Shown: positions 17,850 to 27,158, counted from the stretch's first letter. The stretch is DNA of 64,000 nt from an uncultured Isosphaeraceae bacterium (GCA_945957605.1 CAMFLR010000004.1:310001-374000), one strand, 5' to 3'. Made by a program: numbers and translations. The notes: generated by a model from the sequence alone, not told the origin.

Positions 17850-19547
17850 ATGATTGTCCAGCGGTTAGGCGAGATCCAGCACAAGTTTGGCTATCTCCCC
17901 GATGACGAGCTGAAGGCCCTTTCGAAGCGTATCGGTGAACCGCTGCACCGGTTGCATGAAGTGGCCAGCTTTTTCCCGCACTTCCGGCTCAAGCCCGGTC
18001 CCAAAGTGAGCATCCACGTTTGCCGCGACATGGCCTGCCACCTTGCCGGCGCGCCAGCGCTCCATTCGGCCATGGAAGGCGTGGCGAGCGAGTTCGGCGG
18101 CAAGCAGCAGGTCGAGGTAAAAGGCGTGTCGTGCCTGGGTCAGTGCGATCACGCACCTGCTGCCTGCGTCAACGATTACGTCTACTGGGATAAGTCGCCG
18201 CAGCAGTTGCGCAGCTATGTGGAGCTTGGGCTCTCTAACGAACCCTTGCCACGCCAGCACGCCGGTGAAGACCGCCTCCCTTGGAAAATCGACCCTTATT
18301 TTGGCCGCGAAGTCACCTACGACGCGATTAAGCGCTTTGTCGATACTCGCGACGCCGACGGCATCATCAAGTCGCTCGAAACCTCGACGCTTAAAGGAAT
18401 GGGCGGCGCCCGCTTCCCAACCTTCCGCAAGTGGGCAAGCGTCCGGGGCGCTCCGAGCCCGGTAAAATATGCAGTCGTCAACGGTGACGAAAGCGAACCC
18501 GGCACGTTCAAGGATCGTGAGCTTCTTCGTCGCGCACCGCACCTTGTGGTCGAAGGCGTGATCCTTTCGGGACTAGTCACCGGTGCCAAGCAAGGCTGGA
18601 TCTACATTCGCCACGAATTCGAGGAAGAAATCGAAGCCGTGCGTCGAGAAATCCAGCGAGCGGTCGCACATGGTGCTTGCGGTTCAAAGATTTATGGCTC
18701 GGAGCTCGAGTTCGATCTCGACGTCTTCGTCAGCCCTGGCGGCTACATTTGCGGTGAGGAATCGGCCCTTATCGAGGCAATGGAAGACAAGCGTGCCGAA
18801 CCGCGCAACAAGCCACCATTCATGGTCTATAGCGGCCTCTACGGCCGGCCGACTGTGATGAACAACGTCGAAACGATGAGCTGGGTGCCGTCCATTTTGC
18901 TTAACGGTGCCGAATGGTATCGCGACGCTGGCGTGAACGGATCGACCGGGATGTGGTTCATTTCGGTGAGCGGAGACGTCAATCGGCCGGGTGTCTACGA
19001 GATCCCCTTCGGCCTGACCGTCGGCGAGATGATTGATGACCTCTGCCAGGGGATGAAGCCAGGCAAGACCTTCAAGGCGATTGCTCCATCCGGTCCGTCC
19101 GGCGGAGTGCTCCCCCACTTCATCCCACGCGACAGACTTCCGGAGCGGTTCGCTTCGACGTTGCCTGCGGATGCAACAGGATACGACGTCCGCCAGCTTC
19201 CGCTCGATCCCGCCAAGCTGGGACAGCTCGACAACATGCTCGGCGCGGCGATTGTGATCGTCGGCAGCGGGGCGAACATGGTCGATTTTGCGCGAAACCT
19301 TGTCGAGTTTTACGCGAACGAGTCGTGCGGTAAGTGCGTGCCATGCCGGCTTGGGTCGCATAAACTGGCCGAGATGATCGCCACGATGATGAAGGGTAAT
19401 TATCCGCGTTCTAATCTGAAGACAATCGACGAGCTCGCACGAACGATGATGATTACATCGATTTGCGGCCTCGGAATGGTTGCGCCCAACCCGATCGCGA
19501 CCGTGATGAAGTATTTTCCTGAGGAAATCGAGCCGTATCTCGCCTGA
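17850..19547 (+). CDS. NuoE-NuoF fusion: NADH-binding diaphorase subunit
   Basis: This 565-residue protein oxidises NADH with FMN and feeds Fe-S clusters, as in complex I, NAD-reducing hydrogenases and formate dehydrogenases. The N-terminal NuoE-like thioredoxin fold has the [2Fe-2S] ligands Cys58, Cys63, Cys95 and Cys99 (CRDMAC and SCLGQC). The NuoF part has a GMGGARFPTFRKW flavin/NADH loop (glycine-rich loop slightly altered), VNGDESEPGTFKDRELL, and the [4Fe-4S] motif SCGKCVPCRLG. ATG 17850 has GGTGA 7 bases upstream and fits the promoter; a TTG at 17781 is the alternative. The next gene, 47 bases on, supplies the Fe-S chain. No membrane Nuo subunits are here, so it is not respiratory complex I itself. 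Confidence 0.93.
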   Translation: MIVQRLGEIQHKFGYLPDDELKALSKRIGEPLHRLHEVASFFPHFRLKPGPKVSIHVCRDMACHLAGAPALHSAMEGVASEFGGKQQVEVKGVSCLGQCDHAPAACVNDYVYWDKSPQQLRSYVELGLSNEPLPRQHAGEDRLPWKIDPYFGREVTYDAIKRFVDTRDADGIIKSLETSTLKGMGGARFPTFRKWASVRGAPSPVKYAVVNGDESEPGTFKDRELLRRAPHLVVEGVILSGLVTGAKQGWIYIRHEFEEEIEAVRREIQRAVAHGACGSKIYGSELEFDLDVFVSPGGYICGEESALIEAMEDKRAEPRNKPPFMVYSGLYGRPTVMNNVETMSWVPSILLNGAEWYRDAGVNGSTGMWFISVSGDVNRPGVYEIPFGLTVGEMIDDLCQGMKPGKTFKAIAPSGPSGGVLPHFIPRDRLPERFASTLPADATGYDVRQLPLDPAKLGQLDNMLGAAIVIVGSGANMVDFARNLVEFYANESCGKCVPCRLGSHKLAEMIATMMKGNYPRSNLKTIDELARTMMITSICGLGMVAPNPIATVMKYFPEEIEPYLA

Positions 19548-19594
19548 GCGATGCGGATTCAGGCCTGACCACGCGAAGCGGAGCGCCTCTGGCA

Positions 19595-22009
19595 ATGCAA
19601 ATCACCGACGACCTCGTACAGTTTGTTTACGAAGGCCGGACGCTCGCCGTGCCGACGCCCCTGCGCGACCGGCTCAATCAGCCGATGATCACCATCAAAA
19701 TCGATGGTGAATCGGTGGAAGTGCCGCAGGCCACGCTGAAGAAAGACGAAAACGGTCGGTATATCAAAGACGCCGACGGCAACCCCGTCCTCCGCGAAAC
19801 CACCATCTACGACGCTGCGCTTTTGCTCGCGGAAAAGACCGGGCATAACCCGATTCCTTTGCTCTGCCACCGCGAACATTTGACGCCGGTCGCGGTCTGC
19901 CGCGTTTGTGTTGTCGACATCGACCCCAACGGCCGCGCCAAGCTCGCGCCGGCCTGTCAGCGGCAGGTCGAGAAGGGGATGGAAGTTCGCACCAAGGACA
20001 CGAGCGAACGTGTGCGCGAGGCGGTTGCCTTGCTCACCGAAATGCTCATGGCCGACCATCCCAGCCCGTGCGCGAAGCACGCTGCGAGCAAGGATTGCGA
20101 ACTCGAACTGCTTGCCGAGGAAATGAACCGCACCACGTCGCGCTTCCCCAAGCGTGCAACCGGCGGCGAAGACCGCCCGCGCGACGACTCGTCGGTCGTG
20201 ATTGCGGTCGATCACTCGGCCTGCATCATGTGCGATCGTTGCGTCCGCGGTTGCAACGAGATCCGCAACAATCAAGTCATCGGCCGCATGAACAAGGGGT
20301 ACACAGCGCGGATTGCGTTCGACCTCAACGAGAACATGGGCCTGTCGAACTGCGTGTCGTGCGGCGAGTGCATGGTTTCTTGCCCGACCGGTGCGCTCAC
20401 AAATCGTGCGACGGTTTTCGATTCGATCAAGGACAAGAAGGCGTTCAAGGGATCCGAGGTTGTCCACGCCGACGATCTGGTCAAACTGCCGCTCTTCGAC
20501 GGCGTTTCGCACGCCTTCTTGCGATTCAACGAAGGGGCCGTTGTCCGCCGCCACTTCAAGAACGGCGAGATCATTTGCCGCGAAGGCGATTTCGGCTCGA
20601 CCGCCTATTACATCGAAGACGGCAAGGTTGATATCTACCTCGCCACGTCGTTCAACCACGTCAAGAGCCGCAAAGGCAAGGGCGCTGGGTTGCTCGGCGG
20701 CCTGATCAACCGCTTCCGCTCCGAACTGGTGACGCGTAAGCAAGAGCCGCGTGAAGAAGAAAATTACGATAAATACATTCATATCGATGCGCCCGTGTCG
20801 CTCGAATATGAAAAGCCGATCGCCGAACTCGTTAAAGGCGATATCTTCGGCGAAATGACCTGCATGAACAGCTACCCACGCTCTGCCACAGTTCGCGCCA
20901 AGGGCGACGTGACCGTGCTGGAAATGCAGCGAAACGTACTCTACATCCTCCAGCGCAGCAAAAAATCGAAGAAGATGCTCGACGACCGCTACCGGGCGCG
21001 AGCGATCGACAACCATCTTCGCAGCGTCGACATCTTCGCGGATGTCGCCGAGTCTCCCGCCGAGTTTGAGCGGTTCGTCACGCGGTTGCGTCCACAGGTT
21101 GATCTGTACCGTTACAACAACGGCGACACGATCTTCAACCAAGGGGACCTCGCCGACGCCTTCTATCTCGTGCGTTCCGGCTTTGTCAAAGTGACGCAAA
21201 AGCACATGGGTGCCGACCACGTGCTTAACTACGTCGGTCCCGGAGGGTACATCGGCGAAATTGGCCTTTTGACCGGTTTCCCCGAGATTCAAAAGACCGG
21301 TGTTGCCGCCGGCCGTCGTACCGCGACATGTACCGCGCTTGACCACGTCGACCTCGTGCGCATCTCGGCCGAGGCATTCCAAGGTCTGCTCGACGACTTC
21401 CCGGCGTTCCGCAACAAGGTCATCGCAACCGCGTCGAAGCGCCTCGAGGACAACGCCCGAGCACTTCACGAACTCGAGAATTCGTCGCTCGCACAATTCC
21501 TCGACCAGGGGCTGATGAACGCGACGAGCCTGCTTGTGCTCGACCTCGAAAAATGCACCCGTTGCGACGAGTGCACCAAGGCCTGTTCCGACGCCCACGA
21601 TGGCGTGACCCGTCTCATCCGCGAAGGGTTGCGGTACGACAAGTTCCTGGTCGCCAGCAGTTGCCGGTCGTGCCTCGACCCGTACTGTCTCGTAGGTTGC
21701 CCGGTGGGTGCAATTGGCCGTTCCAAGTCGCGTGAAATCATCATCAAGGATACCTGCATCGGCTGCGGCAAGTGCGCTGACAATTGCCCGTATGGCAATA
21801 TCAACATGCACTCGCTGCCTGCCCAGATGAAGGCCGATCCAGCGCATCCTGACAAATTGATTCCGGTCATCCAGCAAAAAGCGACGTCGTGCGACCTATG
21901 CCGCGAGCTCGACGGTCAGCCCAGTTGCGTCTATGCCTGCCCGCACGACGCAGCGCACCGAATGACCGGCCACGAACTGCTCGACCTCGTCCGGCTCGGC
22001 CCAGGCTGA
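19595..22009 (+). CDS. NuoG-like Fe-S protein with two cyclic-nucleotide-binding domains and a ferredoxin tail
   Basis: I know of no standard complex with this 804-residue architecture. In order: a [2Fe-2S] domain (Cys91, 102, 105, 121); a His-Cys cluster segment where the usual H-x3-C-x2-C-x5-C reads H155, C159, H162, C168; two [4Fe-4S] motifs (CIMCDRCVRGC and CVSCGECMVSC); a first cNMP-binding domain (about 310-450) with FGEMTCMNSYPRSATV; a second (about 475-610) with GEIGLLTG and RRTATC; and a four-cluster HybA/NrfC-like ferredoxin domain (CTRCDECTKAC, CRSCLDPYCLVGC, CIGCGKCADNC, CDLCRELDGQPSC with CPHDAA). Electrons from the NuoEF protein could flow through it under nucleotide control. 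No catalytic (molybdopterin or hydrogenase) domain is present, so the acceptor is unknown. Confidence 0.9.
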   Translation: MQITDDLVQFVYEGRTLAVPTPLRDRLNQPMITIKIDGESVEVPQATLKKDENGRYIKDADGNPVLRETTIYDAALLLAEKTGHNPIPLLCHREHLTPVAVCRVCVVDIDPNGRAKLAPACQRQVEKGMEVRTKDTSERVREAVALLTEMLMADHPSPCAKHAASKDCELELLAEEMNRTTSRFPKRATGGEDRPRDDSSVVIAVDHSACIMCDRCVRGCNEIRNNQVIGRMNKGYTARIAFDLNENMGLSNCVSCGECMVSCPTGALTNRATVFDSIKDKKAFKGSEVVHADDLVKLPLFDGVSHAFLRFNEGAVVRRHFKNGEIICREGDFGSTAYYIEDGKVDIYLATSFNHVKSRKGKGAGLLGGLINRFRSELVTRKQEPREEENYDKYIHIDAPVSLEYEKPIAELVKGDIFGEMTCMNSYPRSATVRAKGDVTVLEMQRNVLYILQRSKKSKKMLDDRYRARAIDNHLRSVDIFADVAESPAEFERFVTRLRPQVDLYRYNNGDTIFNQGDLADAFYLVRSGFVKVTQKHMGADHVLNYVGPGGYIGEIGLLTGFPEIQKTGVAAGRRTATCTALDHVDLVRISAEAFQGLLDDFPAFRNKVIATASKRLEDNARALHELENSSLAQFLDQGLMNATSLLVLDLEKCTRCDECTKACSDAHDGVTRLIREGLRYDKFLVASSCRSCLDPYCLVGCPVGAIGRSKSREIIIKDTCIGCGKCADNCPYGNINMHSLPAQMKADPAHPDKLIPVIQQKATSCDLCRELDGQPSCVYACPHDAAHRMTGHELLDLVRLGPG

Positions 22010-22139
22010 TTGTCCTGATTCCGAGCTGTCATAAATCCGCAGCGAAGGGTTGACGAACCCGACACCTTGCTTTACACTACAAAGCGAAGGGCAGGAATGG
22101 CCCGGAAGCCGTCTCTGGTCCTCGTCAGAGTGAGGCGAC

Positions 22140-22769
22140 ATGGAGTTACACGAAGCCCTGGCGCAGATTGCCGAAATTCGCCGGACGATGGCGAGAACCC
22201 AGGTTTTCCGGGGTTATCGCGCCGTTCCAGTGGCCTTTTCGGGGCTGCTCGCATGCGGAGCGTCGATTTACCAGGCCTTCTGGATCCGTGATCCGGTCGG
22301 GCAGCTTGATAGCTACCTGGCGCTCTGGGTATCGGCAGCGTTTGCGAGTGCGTTGGCGGCCGGTGTCGGCATGATCTGGCGAGCGAAGCACGCGCCTTTG
22401 GGTTCGTGGTCACGCGAGATCACGATCCTGGCGGTTGAGCAGTTTGCGCCTTGCGTTGTCGCGGGCGGGTTGTTGACGATCGTCGTCGCCCGTTCTGCTG
22501 AGTCGTCGCTCTGGATGCTACCGGGACTCTGGTCCATTCTCTTTAGCCTCGGGGTCTTCGCCTCGCGCAGGCTATTGCCGCGGCCGATCACAGCGGTGGC
22601 GGTGTTTTACCTTGTGGCTGGGTTGCTCTGCCTGATCGTTGCCCGCGGGCCCCACGCGTTGTCACCCTGGGCGATGGGTATTCCCTTCGGCATTGGCCAG
22701 TTCTTTGCGGCGGCCGTGCTTTACGGAACCTTGGAACGTCATCATGGCGATCAAGAAACCAGCATCTGA
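22140..22769 (+). CDS. Hypothetical polytopic membrane protein
   Basis: The 209-residue product has a short amphipathic N-terminus (LAQIAEIRRTMART) and about six predicted transmembrane helices. I do not recognise a family or any catalytic residue. GAGG lies at 22132-22135, 4 bases before the ATG. Its last 26 bases overlap the downstream winged-helix regulator gene, so the two are translationally coupled. The arrangement resembles the common pairing of a small membrane protein with a DNA-binding regulator, and the regulator may control this gene. Confidence 0.75.
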   Translation: MELHEALAQIAEIRRTMARTQVFRGYRAVPVAFSGLLACGASIYQAFWIRDPVGQLDSYLALWVSAAFASALAAGVGMIWRAKHAPLGSWSREITILAVEQFAPCVVAGGLLTIVVARSAESSLWMLPGLWSILFSLGVFASRRLLPRPITAVAVFYLVAGLLCLIVARGPHALSPWAMGIPFGIGQFFAAAVLYGTLERHHGDQETSI

Positions 22770-23157
22770 CGCGAAAGGCCAGGAGCCCCACTCCGGCCGG
22801 TTCGCATACGACGGCCTGGAACGCACCTTTCACGAAAAGGCGCGGCTCGGCATCCTCACGTCGCTGGTCGCACATCCCAAGGGGTTGATCTTTTCCGACC
22901 TCAAGGACCTCTGTGCGCTCACCGACGGCAACCTGAGCCGTCACCTGCAGGTGTTGCACGAAGCCGGCCTCGTCGAGGTCTGGAAGGGATACCAGCACAA
23001 CCGGCCTCAGACTCTTTGCCGTCTGACAGAAGATGGTCGTACGCGATTCCTCGAATACATCACCGTGCTCGAAAACGTCGTCGGCGACGCTCTCGCCGCG
23101 TCAAAGTCGGAAACTCCGTCCCTTGGTGCGCCTGCTGATGGCTGGTCTCCGGCGTAA
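22744..23157 (+). CDS. Winged-helix transcriptional regulator
   Basis: The 137-residue protein carries one winged helix-turn-helix. RLGILTSLVAHPKGLIFSDL forms the first helices, TDGNLSRHLQVLHEAGLVEV the recognition helix, and KGYQHNRPQTLCRLTEDGR the wing. It matches the MarR/ArsR-like HTH_34 type often encoded beside a membrane protein. The start ATG 22744 lies inside the upstream gene; an earlier in-frame GTG/ATG reading gives a Trp/Pro-rich leader without sense. A strong intrinsic terminator overlaps its stop codon. Ligand and targets are unknown. Confidence 0.85.
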   Translation: MAIKKPASDAKGQEPHSGRFAYDGLERTFHEKARLGILTSLVAHPKGLIFSDLKDLCALTDGNLSRHLQVLHEAGLVEVWKGYQHNRPQTLCRLTEDGRTRFLEYITVLENVVGDALAASKSETPSLGAPADGWSPA

Positions 23158-23183
23158 TATTTTGCCAGACCAGCCCTTTTTTT
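23140..23183 (+). terminator. Intrinsic terminator after the regulator gene
   Basis: GGCTGGTCT (23140-23148) pairs perfectly with AGACCAGCC (23167-23175), with extra GGC/GCC pairing inside the loop. It is followed directly by C and seven Ts (23177-23183). The stem overlaps the stop codon region of the winged-helix gene. Confidence 0.85.
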
Positions 23184-23249
23184 GTATTCTATCTTTGTAA
23201 AGCAGAGTTCACTAAGGCGTCAAGTTATCAATAGCCAAGGATAGTCTCG

Positions 23250-24122
23250 ATGCGAGTGATCCGAGCGGAGGTTTTGGGGATGTGTTTCGGCGTGCGCGAT
23301 GCACTTCGCGCCATCGAACGCGTTGAGGAACCCGAGGTCGTCACGATTCACGGCGAACTCGTCCACAACGAGGTCGTGCTTCGTCAACTCGACGACCGCG
23401 GCTTCAATTCCGTCGACGAGTCGAACCGCAACGCTGTTCCTCAAACCTCACATGTGCTGATCACCGCGCACGGCGTCAGCGACCGCGAGCGCGGGCGTCT
23501 CGAAGCCTCTGGCCTCAAGCTCATCGATACAACCTGCCCACTCGTCCGCCGCGCGCACGCCGCAGCACTTCAGCTCCGCGACGAAGGACGACACGTCATC
23601 GTCGTCGGCAAGCCGAGTCACGTCGAGGTCCGAGGATTGGTCGACGATTTGCCGAGCTATTCGATCGTCGAGCGTGCATGCGACGTCGAGTCTTATCCGC
23701 ACGATCGCCTGGGTATCATCGCGCAAACGACAAGCATCGATCAAACCGTCGACCAGATTCGCGCGGCGATCATCGCCCAAAACCCAAATGCGGACATCCG
23801 CTTCATCGACACGGTTTGCCTACCCACGAAAGATCACCAGCGCTCGCTCGAACGGCTCATCGACGAGGTCGACGCGATCGTCGTCGTCGGTGGCCGCAAC
23901 TCGAACAATACGCGAGCTCTGGCCGAGCGGGCCCGCGAGCGCGGCCGCCCCGCACTTCACGTGCAGGACGAATCCGAGCTCGACATCGACTGGTTCCACC
24001 CCGAGTGGACCGTCGGCCTGACCGCAGGCACATCAACGCTCGACACGACGATCGACGCAGTTCACAACGCCTTGACCGCGTTGGCCGAGCGCCTGGAGCC
24101 AGCGCTCCAGAACGCCCGGTAA
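23250..24122 (+). CDS. ispH: 4-hydroxy-3-methylbut-2-enyl diphosphate reductase
   Basis: IspH (LytB) catalyses the last step of the MEP pathway, making IPP and DMAPP with a [4Fe-4S] cluster. The three cluster cysteines are in GMCFGVRDA, DTTCPLVRRAH and DTVCLPTKDHQ. Substrate-binding motifs are HGELVHN, TAHGVSDRE, GGRNSNNTRAL and GLTAGTSTLD. The usual GHPEV-x-G segment reads KPSHVEVRG, keeping the His and Glu. This is a divergent member of normal length (290 residues). AAGGA lies 9 bases before the ATG. It follows the terminator at 23140-23183, so it has its own promoter. It converges on the next gene with only 15 bases between. Confidence 0.93.
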   Translation: MRVIRAEVLGMCFGVRDALRAIERVEEPEVVTIHGELVHNEVVLRQLDDRGFNSVDESNRNAVPQTSHVLITAHGVSDRERGRLEASGLKLIDTTCPLVRRAHAAALQLRDEGRHVIVVGKPSHVEVRGLVDDLPSYSIVERACDVESYPHDRLGIIAQTTSIDQTVDQIRAAIIAQNPNADIRFIDTVCLPTKDHQRSLERLIDEVDAIVVVGGRNSNNTRALAERARERGRPALHVQDESELDIDWFHPEWTVGLTAGTSTLDTTIDAVHNALTALAERLEPALQNAR

Positions 24123-24137
24123 CGCGTCAAAAATCGC

Positions 24138-27100
24138 TCAGCGTTTGATCAGGCCTTTTGGCGCCCCCGGAATCGGCGCGGCGGCCGAGTCGGTCGGCGG
24201 TTTGTCGAGTGCCAGGAACGAGAACAGGTCGATCAGTTCCTGCGGCTTGAGCTGCTTTTCGAGATCTTCGGGCATCAGCGAAAGCGGGCTGACCTTGATC
24301 TCGTCGACATTCTCGCGTGGGATGATCTCAAGCTTTCCGCCCTGCAGCTTGAGCACAATGCGCGTCGGTGAGTTTTCGGCCTGCAAGCCCGTTAGCACGC
24401 GACCGTCCTTCGTCGCAACGCTCGTCGCCTGGAACGCTTCACCAATCACGAGACTCGGGTCGAAGACGTTCGAGAGCATTTGATCGAACGAACCACGGCC
24501 ATTCGACGTGATATCGGGGCCGACATCCTGCCCCTCGCCATAAATCTTGTGGCACTGGCCGCACACGTTTTTGAACACGACCGCGCCCGCGGCAGGGTTA
24601 CCTTGCGCGGTGCCCAGCGAGTTCTTCATCGTGGCGATCACGCCTTCGCGCTGAGGGTTACGTCCCTCGCGCACGCTGCCCCAAATCGCCTTGGCACTCT
24701 TGGCGAGTTCGGCATCGCGGCTGGCGAGCAGCTTGCGCACTTGCGTGAGATTGACGGTGTCCTTCGAGATCGATTTCGACTCGATCGCTTTCAGCAGCGT
24801 TTTGCTCCAAACGGGCCGCTGCGTGAGTAGTTCGATCGCACGCGGCTTGAGTTCGGGCTCGAGCGCAGCGAATTGTGCGAGTACGAAGCTCGCGATCTCG
24901 GGCTGCGTCAATTTCCCGAGCGACGCGATCACCTGGCCCCGGAAATCGGCCGAATTCGCCTTCTTGTCGAGAAGCACGGCTTCAGCCGGCTCAAGAATGT
25001 TCTGGCCGGTATTCGCGAGCAAGTTGAGGGCAAGAATTCGCTGTGCATCGGGCAGGGCGGGTTTGATGAAAAACTCGCGAACAAGCAGTAACGACTCGGC
25101 ATCGTTCCAGGCTCCCGCCAGCAGCACAGCCTCGAACCGAAGCCCAGCGTCAGAATCGCGCGCAGCGACTTCTTTCAGAACGCCGCGAATCCGATCACCG
25201 AGTTCGCCGCTCTCCTTCGGCTTGATCTCTCCCGAGCCAATCGCCTCGCGAATCGTGGCCAGCGAACGGCGAAGTGCATCGACAACGACCGGATTCTTCC
25301 CGCCGCGCGCCAGGTATTGCACGAGCAGAACGGCAGTTTCATCGTCGCGAGTGCCCCCACGCACCACTCGTTCCACCACGCGCGGAATCAATAGCGTTTG
25401 ATTTGGCGTCGCAGCGGGTTCGCCATTGCCCAGGCCCATCACGAACTGAGCGACATTGCGCGGATCGTTGAAATCGGCGAGCAAATTCCGCCAAACGATT
25501 CGCGGGATCAGAATGTCGTCGCCTGCGTTGTTCAATGCGGAAAGCAGCAAGGGAACTTGCTCAATGCCTTCAACCTTGTTCGCAACAGTCGCAACCTGAA
25601 GCACAACATCGCGACTTGGATCACTTACCAATTCAAGCAGCTTGGTGCGAACTTCAGGCGTCACCTTTCGCATATTGCCGGCAGCCCGCACACCCCAGGC
25701 GCGAACCGTCGGATCGTTGTTTGCGAGCAAACCAAGATGGAACACGGGTTCGAGATCGCCGGCGCCCACAATCGTCCAGAGCGCGTGCAGACGAGTTTTT
25801 CGTGATGCGTTCGTGTCGAACACGAGAGACTGAAGTTTGGCGATCGTTTCAGGCTTGTTCCGCTCGCGCAGCAGACGCTGGGCAAGATCGCGATAGAACA
25901 CATTCGGGCTCGCGAGCCGCGCAATCAGTTGATCGTCAGTTTCCTTCGACAAATCAAAGCTTTGCGCCCTTGGCGTATCCTTATACCGGACGCGGTAAAG
26001 CCGACCTTTGAGACGGTCAATCCCCGCGGGATCACGATTCGCATCCTGATAGCAGTGGTAGCGATCGTACCAGTCGAGAATGTACATCGAGCCATCCGGC
26101 CCCGTCTTTTGCACGACCGGCATGAACCAGGAATCATTCGCGGTGAGGAAGTCGGGATACTTGATGCCCTGATAAGTCGATCCGTTGCGATTCAAACCAT
26201 CGACATTGATGCATCCGCCGTGAATATTACCCATGTAGAGTTTTTCACGATATTCGGCAGGATAAGCATCACTATCAAAGAAATGAATACCGCAGTAAGC
26301 AGCCTTCTGGTGCTTGTAGTCGACGATCGACTCGATTTTCCAGGTGAACGGAGGGTAGGGGCCCCCCTGGCGGTGGTAGTAGCCGGTTTCCACGAGATGC
26401 CAGAGATGATCGATCACGCAGGCGGAGAGAAACGCCGAACCTTCCTGATTCCATGCAACGCCCCAGGGGTTGCTGGTCCCTTCTGCAAACAACTCGAATT
26501 CGCGGGTCTTGGGATGAATCCGAAACAGGGCCGCCGTGAAGTCGTATTTCTTGCCGCGATAGTTCACGACCGACCGATTGAACACCCCATTCAGGCCGTA
26601 GAGCCAGCCGTCCGGCCCCCAGGTCAGCGAGTTGGGTAGCTCGTGCGTGTCGTCGCGCCCAAACCCGGTGACGACGACCTCGGTTTTATCAGCCTTGCCG
26701 TCGCCGTCGGTGTCTTGCAGGAACAGGATGTCGGGCGCGTTTGCAACCCACACACCGCCGCTGCCAACAGCAATTCCTGAAGGAATGTTCAAACCTTCAG
26801 CAAAGATGGTGAACTTGTCCATCTTGCCGTCGCCGTCGGTATCTTCGAGCACCTTCACGCGGTCGCGACCTTTGCCGGGTGCGCGCCTGGGGTATTCGAG
26901 GCTTTCGGTCACCCACACGCGGCCTTTTTCGTCGAACGTCATCGCCACGGGGTTGACGAGGTTCGGCTCGGCGGCGACAACTTCAACAGAGAAGCCCGGC
27001 GGCACCGTCATCGCCTTCGCAGCTTCTTCCGGCGATTTCGCTGGATTCGGTGGACGATCCTGATTGTGCGGAATCTGCTCTTTCTGCTGCGCACTCGCCG

Positions 27101-27158
27101 CGCCACCGAACAGGAACCACGAAACGCAAAGCAACGCTGCAAGCCGCCAAACCTTCAT
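24138..27158 (-). CDS. PVC-type membrane-bound dehydrogenase with HEAT repeats and C-terminal cytochrome c
   Basis: The 1006-residue secreted protein is a planctomycete hallmark. A signal peptide (residues 1-23) precedes a beta-propeller of the sorbosone/glucose-dehydrogenase type, with EKGRVWVTESLEYPRR, LEDTDGDGKMDKFTIF, FLQDTDGDGKADK and PDGSMYILDWYDRYH. The middle third (about 430-800) is alpha-helical HEAT-like repeats. A cytochrome c domain with CGQCHKIYGEGQDVGPDIT and the family tail PEDLEKQLKPQELIDLFSFL close it. It probably oxidises a sugar or alcohol in the periplasm and passes electrons to its own heme. GGGAGAA sits 6 bases before the ATG. The substrate is not known. Confidence 0.94.
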   Translation of the reverse strand: MKVWRLAALLCVSWFLFGGAASAQQKEQIPHNQDRPPNPAKSPEEAAKAMTVPPGFSVEVVAAEPNLVNPVAMTFDEKGRVWVTESLEYPRRAPGKGRDRVKVLEDTDGDGKMDKFTIFAEGLNIPSGIAVGSGGVWVANAPDILFLQDTDGDGKADKTEVVVTGFGRDDTHELPNSLTWGPDGWLYGLNGVFNRSVVNYRGKKYDFTAALFRIHPKTREFELFAEGTSNPWGVAWNQEGSAFLSACVIDHLWHLVETGYYHRQGGPYPPFTWKIESIVDYKHQKAAYCGIHFFDSDAYPAEYREKLYMGNIHGGCINVDGLNRNGSTYQGIKYPDFLTANDSWFMPVVQKTGPDGSMYILDWYDRYHCYQDANRDPAGIDRLKGRLYRVRYKDTPRAQSFDLSKETDDQLIARLASPNVFYRDLAQRLLRERNKPETIAKLQSLVFDTNASRKTRLHALWTIVGAGDLEPVFHLGLLANNDPTVRAWGVRAAGNMRKVTPEVRTKLLELVSDPSRDVVLQVATVANKVEGIEQVPLLLSALNNAGDDILIPRIVWRNLLADFNDPRNVAQFVMGLGNGEPAATPNQTLLIPRVVERVVRGGTRDDETAVLLVQYLARGGKNPVVVDALRRSLATIREAIGSGEIKPKESGELGDRIRGVLKEVAARDSDAGLRFEAVLLAGAWNDAESLLLVREFFIKPALPDAQRILALNLLANTGQNILEPAEAVLLDKKANSADFRGQVIASLGKLTQPEIASFVLAQFAALEPELKPRAIELLTQRPVWSKTLLKAIESKSISKDTVNLTQVRKLLASRDAELAKSAKAIWGSVREGRNPQREGVIATMKNSLGTAQGNPAAGAVVFKNVCGQCHKIYGEGQDVGPDITSNGRGSFDQMLSNVFDPSLVIGEAFQATSVATKDGRVLTGLQAENSPTRIVLKLQGGKLEIIPRENVDEIKVSPLSLMPEDLEKQLKPQELIDLFSFLALDKPPTDSAAAPIPGAPKGLIKR

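Noticed and set aside
17781-17850. TTG start that would lengthen the NuoEF protein by 23 residues
   Set aside because: The predicted transcript starts at about 17785 and the ATG 17850 has a GGTGA ribosome-binding site.
19559-21877. Long open frame (772 codons) on the minus strand
   Set aside because: It is antisense to the NuoG-like/cNMP gene, whose Fe-S motifs are unmistakable. Long antisense frames are common in GC-rich DNA. It has no recognisable domain.
17850-22009. Part of respiratory complex I
   Set aside because: No membrane or quinone-site Nuo subunits are nearby and the Fe-S protein has cNMP domains instead of the NuoG molybdopterin-like domain.
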